NCBI GenBank assembly: GCA_003988855.1
Contig: QYAI01000014.1
Span: 3,973 to 67,972, forward strand
Reading direction: 5' to 3'
From: Arachnopeziza araneosa
Lineage: Eukaryota > Ascomycota > Leotiomycetes > Helotiales > Arachnopezizaceae
Length of the DNA stretch: 64,000 nucleotides
Notes under the pieces: generated by a model
Database searches by the model: none
What the model was told of the DNA's origin: nothing
The model's input: only the letters and a program-made list of their open reading frames with translations
Position numbers and translations under genes: made by a program
Shown here: in pieces, positions 32,073 through 42,405 of the stretch
How the letters are laid out: each line of letters begins with the position of its first letter
Position numbering within the stretch: position 1 is the stretch's first letter

Positions 32073-34125
32073 ATGGCTGCTTTGAATCTCCATCCTGGAT
32101 CAAGCACTCTCATACTGGTGCTGGGAGCCACAGCGGTTCTTTATGGCGTCTGGTTAGTGATCTATAGACTTTATCTACATCCATTGAGGAACTACCCTGG
32201 GCCGAAGTGGGCTGCAGCAACAAGATGGTACGAATTCTACTTTGATATGTTCAAGGGGTATGGAGGTCAATTTGCTTGGGAAATTGATCGTATGCATCAA
32301 GTTTATGGTATTACTCTTCATCTGGCCGATGACGTGAAGACGCACTCATTCATTCTCTAGGCCCTATTGTGAGAATCAATCCAGGCAAGCTAATTCTCTC
32401 TCTGCCATACTCCTCCGTCTCTACAGCCCCGGGAGTTCGGAAACCGTTTCAAGGGCGGCATGCTCCCATAGTTTTAGCTTTCAATTATTCCTGAACCAGC
32501 TCCAACTTGAAAAGACCCCTTCCAATATATAGATAGCCGCAGTGCTAATTTGGTGATTAGATGAACTCCATGTTCGAGATCCTGAATGGATCGATGTTCT
32601 CTACACTGGCAATCCTACCCACAGAGATAAATATGCGCCCTTCGCAGCCATGACCGGCGTTCCAGTCTCGAGTAGATTCTCTTCCTATGTGTCTAAACTC
32701 AATGCTGATATCGGGTAGCATTCGGCACCGTAGAACATAGCATTCACCGAAAAAGGAAACTAGCTACATCACCATTCTTCTCTAAACGCTCTGTTCAATC
32801 GGCAGAGCCTCTTCTTCTTTCTCAAGCCGAGAAGCTATGTCGCGCGCTTCACTCCTCTTCGGTCGGGAAAGAAGTAGTGGAGCTCCATACACGCTTCCTG
32901 GGCTTTACAACCGATTCGGTGAGCCAGTATGCGTTCAATCGGAATGATGGACTGCAAGATAATCAGCAAGCGGTAGAAGACTGGGCTGAGACGTTGAGTG
33001 CCATCGGTGCTGTTTTCCCTCTGCTTCGCCAGTTCCCTGAAGCAATCGGTCTTGTGCTTCAAATGCCTGTTTGGTTCGTGCAACTTGTACATCCGGTGTT
33101 AGGCAGGTTCTTGGATCTTCACGTCGTAAGTTGATGCTTTTACTCGATACATGCAGAGAAAACATTCTGATTAAAAGAACAGGAGATGAAGCGCCAGGCA
33201 GGAGAATTCCTAGCGAATGAGAAGATCAATCCCTCGCCAGTTTCAGAGAAGCGGTCAGAGAGGCCACCAACTGTCTTCCATGCAATCTACCAGTCTCCCC
33301 TGCCAGACTCGGAGAAATCTTTGAATCGGCTCTCACAAGAAGGTCTCGTCATGTTCGCAGCTGGATCAGAATCCACCTCTCGCTCACTCATGCTCGCAAT
33401 TTACTACCTTCAAACCAACCAATCCGCAATGAGGCAACTACGGGAGGAATTGAAGAGCGTAATGCCCGACCTTTCCATCGTTCCTCCAGTCAAAGTCCTC
33501 GAAGCTCTGCCGTTCCTCCACGCCGTCATCAAAGAAACCTTCAGAACATCTAGTGTTTTCACCACGCGCTTTCCACTCACGACTCGCGAGACGCTACGAT
33601 ATAAAGACTGGGTCATACCACCAGATGTAAGTTTCTGATGTTGAAATAAGCAGCGCTGGACCCCCGAAATGCCGTGTAACCGTGGCTGACCAATGATACT
33701 ACGAGTTTAGACCCCCGTCAGTATGACAACTAGAGGTGTCATGCAAGACCCTTCCGTGTTCCCTGAACCGGAGAAGTTCAAGCCAGAGCGCTGGTTGGGG
33801 GACGGAAAGAGTCTGGACAAGTATTATGTACCCTTTAGTAGAGGGACGAGAGTTTGTCCTGGCATGGAGTAAGTCTGATCTCGGCGACCCCCTCCTCATC
33901 CTCTCTTCATAACTCCTGATTGCTATCAAAACAATGCTAAGGATCTTCAGTCTCGCTTACGCTGAGATTCACCTTGCGCTCGCAATGGTAGTTCGACGAT
34001 TCGACTTCGAGCTGGTAGACACTGTGTATGAACGAGATATCAAGGTCGTGCGGGATTGTTTCTTGGGTGAAGCCATGCCGGGTAATCGGGGAGTGAAGGT
34101 TAGAGTGACAGCTGTGCTTGATTAA
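32073..34125 (+). CDS. Cytochrome P450 of the trichodiene-oxygenase-like type
   Basis: Seven exons (32073-32307, 32361-32384, 32561-32671, 32719-33125, 33183-33626, 33711-33868, 33942-34125) give 520 residues. An N-terminal membrane anchor spans residues about 11-34, followed by [14 protein letters not shown]. The oxygen-binding I-helix is AAGSEST (318-324), ExxR is E377-R380, PERW is at 432-435, and the heme loop is [10 protein letters not shown] with Cys456 as the iron ligand. All canonical elements are present. PFFSKRSVQ and [11 protein letters not shown] are typical of fungal P450s acting on terpenoids. The third exon requires a GC-AG intron (32385-32560). By position it should oxidise the product of the neighbouring cyclase in the ER membrane. 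Confidence 0.9.
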
Positions 34126-34384
34126 TTATTTAGATATATAGATATATACTATTAATAAACGATACATCCGGTATTTATTTCTAACTAGAGCCTTTGAGTT
34201 TTAAGTTGGCGATATATTACATGTGAAAACCTTTCGTATAACAAGTAGACCTCATATACGTTACGATCATGAGATTGAATTCCTTCTGGTGTGCCATCCT
34301 TAAACGTGATGACCTGTTTATCAGATCTAGAGCGAGTGGGCTGAGAACCCACCATCAAAATATGTAGAAAAATCGGCTTGTCCA

Positions 34385-34807
34385 CTACTCTCGAGAATCG
34401 CGAAGATCTGGACTTGTCCCAAAGCTCATTTCAGATAACCACCCATCCAATTCTTTGGCATATTCTTTCCAGTCGTTGAACTTCTCGGCCGGACACGCCT
34501 TCAACGCACGAGCATTCCGCTGATCTCGCGGCAGCAGTCGAGACGGGTGATTCTCATGGTTCTTCTGTCGATGCTCTCCCTCGGGGGAAGCCCAAACGTC
34601 TTCTTTTTCACCGAGGATCAAAACACCCCGTCTCGCAATCGTCCTCCGTGATCCTCGTCCCGTACTCTCGGTTCCCGCACTCGTACTCGGCGAGAAGTGT
34701 ACGGCCAGGTTGCTGGGAAAGAAAACTAATTATGATGAAAGTAACAGGTGCAAAGACCTGAAAGCTCAGCCCTACGAGACGGTACACTGACTGGATGAAT
34801 GCTTCAT
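34385..34807 (-). CDS. Hypothetical small protein, two exons
   Basis: Proposed exons 34807-34776 and 34712-34385 (63-nt intron, donor GTAGGG, acceptor TTTCCCAG) encode 119 residues. The second exon is open without an ATG and its C-terminal half looks like a folded protein: RLLPRDQRNARALKACPAEK, then FNDWKEYAKELDGWLSEMSF. The splice model is only one possibility; the true 5' end could be elsewhere or the gene could be a fragment. No family is recognised. It sits between the P450 and the broken glycosyltransferase, transcribed towards the P450. Confidence 0.35.
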
Positions 34808-35473
34808 CAAAAAGGCGAAAGCTCTGTCTGAGTGGACGGCGAAACCGAGTTCACTAGTCGGATGCAGGTCGGGTGGCACAAGGAATGTAACATTTACGTC
34901 TGTTACTTGATAGTGAACTAAGTACTGTGATATTACGTAGATAGATATGTTTCCCTTTTTTCTTTCCCTTGGTTTATTGACTCCTCCAAATCGATCAGAA
35001 ATGGGAAATTCATTCTCTGTGGTAATTCAAGTTCGGAAAAGTTACGAATCTACATCAACAGCATGTTTAAGAGATGAAAGCCCATAAAATTAGTCTTTCG
35101 GGAAGTGGAGGAATCAGATGAGTTCACTGATGCGGTTGTGGAATGGTAAGCGGTGGCTTGTAGAATATAACAGCAGACTTGGAATGCTTACGAAAAAAGT
35201 AAGTTGAGTAGCACTGATTTGACGTACAGCAAAGTGTAGATTGGTCGGAGGATCGATCGTCACTCAATCCTCGAATCTATCTGGCAAGGCAAAAATAGTC
35301 CTATGCTACTAGAAGCTTGTGTAACAGATCAAATATTAGTATAAATATCCCCCTTTCCCATCGAGAATGAGAAGCCAAAGTCTACGACCACAAGCCATAT
35401 TTTCTCTACTGCTCGTTCCCTTGCTGCATTTCAAGTCTTCCTTTCTTACGCATCTCCTCGAGCTCCCACCACC
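34808..35473. other. Intergenic and promoter of the glycosyltransferase relic
   Basis: About 670 bp, AT-rich. A good TATAAATA lies at 35340-35347, followed by a pyrimidine-rich leader to the relic's ATG at 35474. No other gene seen. Confidence 0.5.
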
Positions 35474-36541
35474 ATGGGCTCTGTCACAGATTATACAAAG
35501 CCTTTGGTCCTCACCGGGTGCACAGGATTTTCAGGGCATGTGATACTAACTCGTGCAGTCGCAAAGGAGCTCATCGCCTTACGATATGAGGTCACTTTCG
35601 TTACCACCTCGCACTTTCGTGAGAGTCTCGAAGAAATCGGTTGTAACTTCGTTGGTGTAGAATGATATGCGGACTTTTGGGAAGCAGAGCTTGAAACGAA
35701 GTTTCCCGAACGTCAAAACTTTCCTCCAGGGCCCGCTCAACTATCGTTTGATGTAGAAACGAGCTTTGCCAGAACCATTCCCGACCAACACGCCGCGATG
35801 CAGAAGGCGATGCAGATGCTTACAGCCATGCATCCAGGAAGACCAATCGTACAGGTGAATGAAGCTCTTTTCCATCGCAGACTTCCCATAATAAATGGTG
35901 CGAGAGGTATCAAACCTACAGCAACATTAGGGCTTGGTATCAATCCTATAGCGCTTTCCAGTATTGATTGTGCGCCTTTCGGACCTGCTATATTACCCGA
36001 CAGTTCACCAGAGGGAAGGATAAGAAACCGGGCTCTATCGACAGAGATCGAAACTCTTATTTTTGGTAAGCCAAAGGTGGTTGTGACTGAATCTATGAGC
36101 AACTCGGAACGAAGTTGGCAGGAGAGGTGCATCACTTCCAGAAAGGACCGCCATTCCCGAGAATGCTCAGGTTGGGGACTATATACCATTCGACGAAATC
36201 CTACCTTATTGCAGGGTTTTTGTGACAAATGGTGGGCAAGGAGGATTTCTACATGCCATCAGCAATGGTACTCCGCTACTTGTTGCTGGAGCTTCTGAGG
36301 ATAAGCCAGAGACTTGTGCTAGAGCCGAGTGGAGCGGCATTGCAGTAAATCTTCGCACAGGGCGGCCTTCAGCGGCGGTCATCCTAGAAGGCATCGAGGA
36401 GCTCATCTCGATGCCGAAGTACAAGGCAAAAAAGCTTTAGAGATGCAGGCTGAGATGACGACATTCGATCCCATAAGCATCATTTCAAAAACCATTGATG
36501 AGCTAGCTGCCAGGAAAGAGCTGAAGACAAAAAGGACTTGA
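35474..36541 (+). pseudogene. UDP-glycosyltransferase (GT1) pseudogene
   Basis: The ATG at 35474 starts a GT1-like N-terminus (VLTGCTGFSGHVILTRAVAK; LRYEVTFVTTSHFRESLEE). An in-frame TGA at 35663-35665 interrupts VGVE and YADFWEAELETKFPE, which continue in the same frame. Around 36090-36130 the frame jumps and roughly a hundred residues of the family are missing. The C-terminal acceptor then resumes with YIPFDEILPYCRVFVTNGGQ, LVAGASEDKPE and AEWSGIAVNL. A one-base slip in the A6 run at 36428-36433 shifts the last 35 codons. Four independent lesions make a working enzyme impossible. The intact form would have attached a sugar to a small hydrophobic acceptor, perhaps the neighbouring terpenoid. 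Confidence 0.88.
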
Positions 36542-37098
36542 ATTTTGAGAACAAGCTATAACAGAGGCTGCAGGCGAGTAGAGCAAGAAATTATTGAGCG
36601 GTGGTAGGGTGCCTTTCTGGTTCGTTGTCTCCCCAAAGGCTCTCCACCGTGTGAGGCATTACTAAATCCTTCAGTGAGTAGAGATCACAATGGCAGAAGA
36701 TGCAAGCGGCGCAAATCATGAAACCAATACTTTTGCTGTCACAGAAAGAAGTAGTATCGTGCTACAAAGCCAAAGTAATAGACAATGCGAAATGAGGAAG
36801 TAGAAGAGTACCACAGGAACAGGTAGGACGAGCTACCACTTCTGAGTGATGCGGACCGTGCCCCACCCCGCTATAAATCGACCACCCCGCCATTTCACTG
36901 GCACCAACAAACTTCCAAAACAAAACACCTCTACTCAACAACCGACTCTTCTTCCTGTAAGCTGAATTCCTCTTCTTCCTCCACTCGTCGCGGGATCCCA
37001 CACCAAGTATTCAAAGCAAACAAACTAATCCGGTCAACCCATCAAGAAAGCATCCAGCTCCTTCCCAACAAAAACTACATCCTTCTTCTCACGCAAAG
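36542..37098. other. Promoter region of the acyl-CoA-binding protein gene
   Basis: TATAAAT at 36872-36878, preceded by a CCCCACCCCG GC-box-like motif at about 36861-36870, then a long leader to the ATG at 37099. No gene in the first 300 bp. Confidence 0.5.
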
Positions 37099-37474
37099 AT
37101 GTCCGACTTTGACACCGCCGTCATCGACTCGAAGAAGCTCACCGAGAAGCCGTCGAACGATGATCTCCTTGAGCTGTACGCTCTTTACAAGGTAGCTAAG
37201 AGTGACGATTTCAAGACAGCCGAGAAGCCGGGCATGTTTGACTTGAAGGTAAGAGCATGGATTTTCTGGGACGGAGAAAACTTATGCTGATGATGATGGA
37301 TAGAACAAAGCAAAGTACAACGCCTGGAAGGTAAAGGTCGATGCGGGACTTACATCTGATGAGGCCAAGGAGAAGTATGTTGAGCTTGTGCAAGCATTCA
37401 AGGAGAAGTATAAGTACGATCCCAACAAGGAGGTGGAGGTAGTCGGTGCTCATCACCAGCACCATCATCATTAA
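37099..37474 (+). CDS. ACB1: Acyl-CoA-binding protein
   Basis: Two exons (37099-37248, 37304-37474), 55-nt intron, 106 residues. The four-helix ACBP fold is clear: KPSNDDLLELYALYKVAKSD with the family Tyr residues, KPGMFDLK, then NKAKYNAWKVKVDAGLTSDE. Like yeast Acb1, it should bind C14-C22 acyl-CoA esters in the cytosol and carry them to lipid-synthesis enzymes. Beyond the standard domain is a 20-residue tail ending in a run of seven residues of which six are His (HHQHHHH), unusual for the family. The promoter has a TATA box and the leader suggests strong, constitutive expression. Confidence 0.95.
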
Positions 37475-37729
37475 GCTTCTTTCTGTATTGCCAGAAATGA
37501 AAAGCTGCAGAGGTGGAATTAGGCAGGGCGTCCTGTGTGCTGGGAGGTTATATCGCATGGACAAGGTCGCAGGGATTTGGGGAGGTTGCATCAAAGGAAC
37601 AGAAATGGCTAAGCACAGTGATACGTTGTTTCATTGTTAATAGTCCTTGAGAGTTAATAATTGCTATGCCTTCATAGTTGGGTATCATATGCGATGAAAA
37701 AGCTAAACTGGCCAGTCCCAACTTTACCA

Positions 37730-39472
37730 TTAACCACTGTTATAGGTACGGCCCATCCAATCTGGCTCCGAATAGCTGGCTGATGCGCACCAAGGGGTAT
37801 CGTCTCTGCTGTATGGTACTAGAGGGAGATCATACGGCATCCGTGCCCCAATAACGAGTCTAGCTCCCTTAACAGCATCTGGATGAGGAGTGTCAGTTTT
37901 AAATGTTGGGACCATCCTCGCCTCCTCTCCAAACAAACTGGGCCACACCATTACCCCGATCTCGTAGCTACAAACACGGACATCGCCTGCAGCATTTGTA
38001 GCTTCTCCCCATGCTTGTTTGGAAAGATTAGCTGAGGTAACTAACATCCAATCAATAGATGACCTGCTGGCATCAGCAAATCGCACGTAAGTTTTGATAT
38101 GAGGAGCAGCTCGCTTTCTTCCTGCATCTAAAACAGTTCCTGGCCCAGGAGGACCTTGAATATCGCCAGCCCAGTGACATAGCATCGGCTTGAGATATTG
38201 AAGTTGTTTCGCTTGAGCAGCTGACTGAATTTTGGTATGAATCGCGCTACCTGAAGCATAGCCATTCAAACTTCTTCGAATCTCCTCGGCCGTTGGGAAG
38301 ATAATTTTATACTTCGATTTTGAAGGACCGTTCTTTGAGAGACTTAAGGAGCTGAAAAGAGTTTTGTCCAGCCATTTGTCATTCTGTCCGAGAGTTGCAA
38401 TTGATGAGATTTGTATAACAATTTCCGGTTCCTTCCCTTGCACGGGAATTTCTTTGAGAACTCTTTGGAGTCCAGTCCAACCCCAAAGGGTTTCTGAGTC
38501 GGTCTCGATGCCCTGCTTTCCGGGAACGCTTGCTACTAATGCAGCTTTGATGTCCACGAAGTCGTAATTCTCCAGCTGCTCAATCAATGGCTTACAAATA
38601 ACTCGTTTCGTATCATAAGCTTTAAGGTAGTTGAGATAGTCCTCCTTGAACTTTGAACCGCTCCCTATTCTGCCAGAATCTAGTGTAGGAGAGCTTCTTA
38701 CTATCTTGGGCAGGAATGGGGATTTCCAGACAGCTTGAGACATATTCGTCCAATCGAAATGAATCATATTAGCAGTATGGATGATAATCTGAGCCGTCTC
38801 ATCATGTCTTATGAGAACTAACATCTGATACTTGTCAACTCAGTCCAGTGTGCATGGAAATGACCCCACCTTTGAGTGATGAGTCCCAAACATCTCTGGC
38901 ATATATGCGGTAAGCAACTTGACATTTGCATACTTCTTTGCTTGCTCAGTCAGATGACGTCGCGATTCGTCTTCATGCTTCCAGAACCCATGTATCACAT
39001 TGACTTTGACAAGATCTCGAACATCTGCGTCGAAGGCGCCCATCAAAAAGTCTAAATCATGCAGGTAGTTGAATTCCCAGCATTCTGCAATGAGAGGATC
39101 ACTAAGAAGATCTTTCAAAGAAATGGCATCCTTGTTGGATGATTCGGGAAGGTCTTGAATCCAAGTAAGTTGAAATGGAGATGTCACGATCTGGCTAGCC
39201 TGAGAACCAAGCGGTGGTGGGAGTGCTTGGTTGCTTTGAACTCCAATGTCCCCGTTCTTTATTCTTCGCTCCGGAAAGAGGTTGACTTTGGTGAAGCTAT
39301 TTATATCCTCTTGTTGAAGCGAGTTGGTGTCCGAGGTTTCGATCCTGACACGGCGAAGAGGAGGCGGCGATATCGTGCCAGTCAATGAACGAGGTAAGTT
39401 GCCATCAGACTTATCTTCACCGGTGCTCACTCTGCGTCTCTTGCGCGATCTTTCGTCAGACGCATCTTCCAT
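37730..39472 (-). CDS. TDP1: Tyrosyl-DNA phosphodiesterase 1
   Basis: Two exons (39472-38870, 38824-37730), 45-nt intron, 565 residues. A basic N-terminus (RSRKRRRVS) looks like a nuclear localisation signal and is followed by about 90 disordered residues. The catalytic HKD motifs are H199-S-K201 (GTHHSK then MLVLIRHDE) and H443-I-K445 (PHIKTYVRF), each followed by the expected Asn (TANM; SANLS). It removes topoisomerase I peptides and other 3' blocks from DNA breaks. The intron sits exactly after the first motif's Lys. TDP1 is convergent with the ACBP gene and divergent from the PDI gene. Confidence 0.94.
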
Positions 39473-39869
39473 GTTTGAACGGCCGCCGAGGAGCAGAGAC
39501 AGTCTGGGCAGTGAGAGCTGATAGGTCGTGTGAAAAATCGTAGTTCAATTCTCATCCTGAGGAAGTTGGTTCGTGTGGCGCAATATGGTCGAGGCTTGAC
39601 TGTGGCGCCCAACGTCGGACTCTCATTGGCGAGTGCCGTTAGCTTATTCGACTCTAAATAGAAACATGATGGATAAAGAAAGTGTCCCTGAAATCATTCC
39701 ATTCGTTTCATTGAGACCCCTTCAACAGCGGCGACAATACATTCGCTGCTCTGTACAATAATACTACTCAAGTCATCTCCCAAGAATCTCGTAACTGTTG
39801 CCCTTTATCGAGCTTCCGGCGATCTCGCCGTTCCCCTAATTCCGCCTCAGGAGAGGCAATCCCAGCAAA
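39473..39869. other. Divergent promoter between TDP1 and the PDI-like gene
   Basis: About 400 bp serving two start codons. I see no TATA box of good quality and no repeats. Confidence 0.5.
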
Positions 39870-42132
39870 ATGCGACTTCTTCCAGTTTCTTTACTCTACA
39901 CTTTTTTCGCCTCTGTAACGATAGCAGGACTCGCAGAGGAGGGAATCGACTATCATGTCCCTGCGAAAGCCATAGATGATGCGCCAGAGGCCGAACCGCC
40001 AACCATCTTCAATGGCATTTCAACTCCACCATTACCAGATATAGAGGGGGAGAAGTTTAATACCACAGTGAAGGACGGATATTGGTTTGTGAAGCATCAT
40101 TCGTGAGTTTCCAGGTTTGCGCAGGGTTAGTAGATACCTATATTAACTCCTTGAAAGGCCATACTGCCCACATTGCTTGCATATCAAGCCAACATGGCAA
40201 ACTCTTTACGAATTCTACTATACCTCAAAACCCGTCCCATCAGGAGATAGCACCTCTACTTCGATCAATACCTTTACAGCATACTACAAGTTTCATTTTG
40301 GTAATCTTGATTGCGCGACCTTTGGTGACGCCTGTACAGCACACGGTATTCAAGCATTCCCCACCTTTGTTCTCTACAAAGATGGTGAGGAGATCAAGAG
40401 ATTCACGGGCACCAAGGACATGAAAGGATTAAGCGATTTTGTTGAACAACAATTGGAGACAATAAGACCTGGTTCGAGACCGATTGGTGGACCTGAACTT
40501 CCCAAGGAAGGAGATAAGGGTATCAAAGAACCCGAAGATTCCCTAGATTCCAAGCTTTCTTCAGCAACCGCAGAAGAAAAGAAACTCTCACCCTCTGTGA
40601 GCCAGGAGAATAACAAACAGACCAAGACCAAGACCCCATTGAAGGCAACGGCAACCAAGAAGAAAGTTGCGAAGCCCACAAAGCCTGCCGCCACTCCCAA
40701 TCCTCTTGGTACTTCTGTTTCTTTTACAGCCGAGAAATTCCAAAACGAAGTCACAATGAGCCAAGATCCTTGGTTCATCAAATTCTATGCTCCATGGTGT
40801 GGACATTGTCAGGCGATGGCGCCAAATTGGGTACAACTCGCAAAGGAAATGAAAGGGCGACTGAATGTTGGAGAAGTCAACTGCGATGCCGAACAACGAC
40901 TGTGTAAAGATGTACGATTGCGTGGCTACCCAACAATTCTTTTCTTCCGTGGTGGAGAGCGTGTGGAGTATGATGGATTGAGAGGCCTAGGCGACTTCGT
41001 TACTTACGCAAATAAGGCGATTGACATTGGAGGTGGAGTCCAGGATGTAGACGCAGCTGAGTTCAAGGAATTGGAGGAGAAAGAAGATGTGATTTTCGTT
41101 TACTTTTATGATCATGCAACAACTAGCGAGGATTTTGAAGCTTTGGAGAGACTAACTTTGAGCTTGATTGGGCATGCAAAATTGGTTAAGACGAATAGTG
41201 CCATTCTTGCGGATCGATTCAAAATTACGACTTGGCCTAGACTTCTGGTCTCACGAGATGGGCGTCCGACCTACTATACCGCCCTTGCTCCCCAGGATAT
41301 GCGAGACTTTCGACAAGTTCTCCATTGGATGCAATCCGTCTGGCTCCCTATCGTGCCCGAGCTCACAGCCTCCAATTCCCGCGAGATTATGGATGGCAAG
41401 CTTGTTGTTCTTGGTATCCTCACCCGCGAGCGGCCAGATGAGTTTATGATGGCCAAGAAGGAAATCAAAAGCGCGGCCCTTGAATGGATGGACAAGCAAA
41501 CCCTTAATTTCCAACGTGAACGGCAAGAACTCCGAGACGCAAAACAACTGCGCATTGAGGAAGCAGAAGATCGGAATGACCAACGCTCCCTACGGGCTGC
41601 AAAGAATATAAGAATCAACATGGACAAATCCGAACAGAAGGAAGTAGGGTTTGCTTGGGTCGATGGTGTATTCTGGGAACGTTGGATCAGAACAACATAT
41701 GGCATTGAAGTAGCTAAAGATGGTGAAAAAGTCATCATCAATGACGAAGATGTACGCCTTCTTTCCCCCTTCTTTCGTCTCTACTAACATTTGCAGAACC
41801 GCCGCTACTGGGACAACACCATCACCGGAAACGCTATTATGGCCTCCCGCACCTCCATTCTTGAGACAATCCCTAAAGTTGTCGCTTCTCCACCTAAAAT
41901 CAAGCCCAAAAGCACAATCTCGAGTTTCGAGAAGTTCTTCTTCGATATCCGTGGTGCAATCACTGGGCACAAGTGGTTAAGTCTAGGGTGTTTACTAGGT
42001 GTTGGCATTGGAGCTGTGGTGTGGGGAAGAAGGAGGTTAGGGTTGTTTGGCGGGGGAAGGAGAGGTGGCTATTTTAGGTTGGATGAGAAGGATGGATTGC
42101 TTGGAGGTTTGGGAAGTGGGAAGGTGGATTGA
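39870..42132 (+). CDS. ER membrane protein disulfide isomerase (Eps1/TMX-like)
   Basis: Three exons (39870-40102, 40158-41751, 41797-42132) give 720 residues. Residues 1-19 are a signal peptide. Two thioredoxin domains carry CPHC (81-84) and CGHC (292-295, in FYAPWCGHCQ). A Lys/Thr/Pro-rich linker lies between them. Two further thioredoxin-like folds without cysteines follow, then a charged coiled coil (ERQELRDAKQLRIEEAEDRN). Near the C-terminus one membrane segment (LSLGCLLGVGIGAVVW) is followed by RRRL and a Gly/Arg-rich cytosolic tail. No HDEL is present, so retention depends on the membrane anchor, as in yeast Eps1 and animal TMX proteins. It should catalyse disulfide formation or shuffling and quality control of membrane proteins in the ER. 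Confidence 0.92.
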
Positions 42133-42405
42133 ACTCAGAGACGGGAACTTAATGTAGGCCAATTCGAAGTCGAATGACAGCAGAGATACAACAGAGGGGT
42201 AGATGTGCAAGATGTATATTAGGCTACGAGGGCGACTGCTAAGGAAAGCGGAGTTGGTTCTGGGTCTGACTGAATTCATTTGATACAATATCCAAGATTT
42301 TTCTCCGTCTACCCTTCATACTGCACGTTAGGTTCATCTTTTCCCAAAGCACACCCACCCCTTCTCTCTATCAACTCGATTGTTTGCGTTCCTCATTCAC
42401 AAAAA

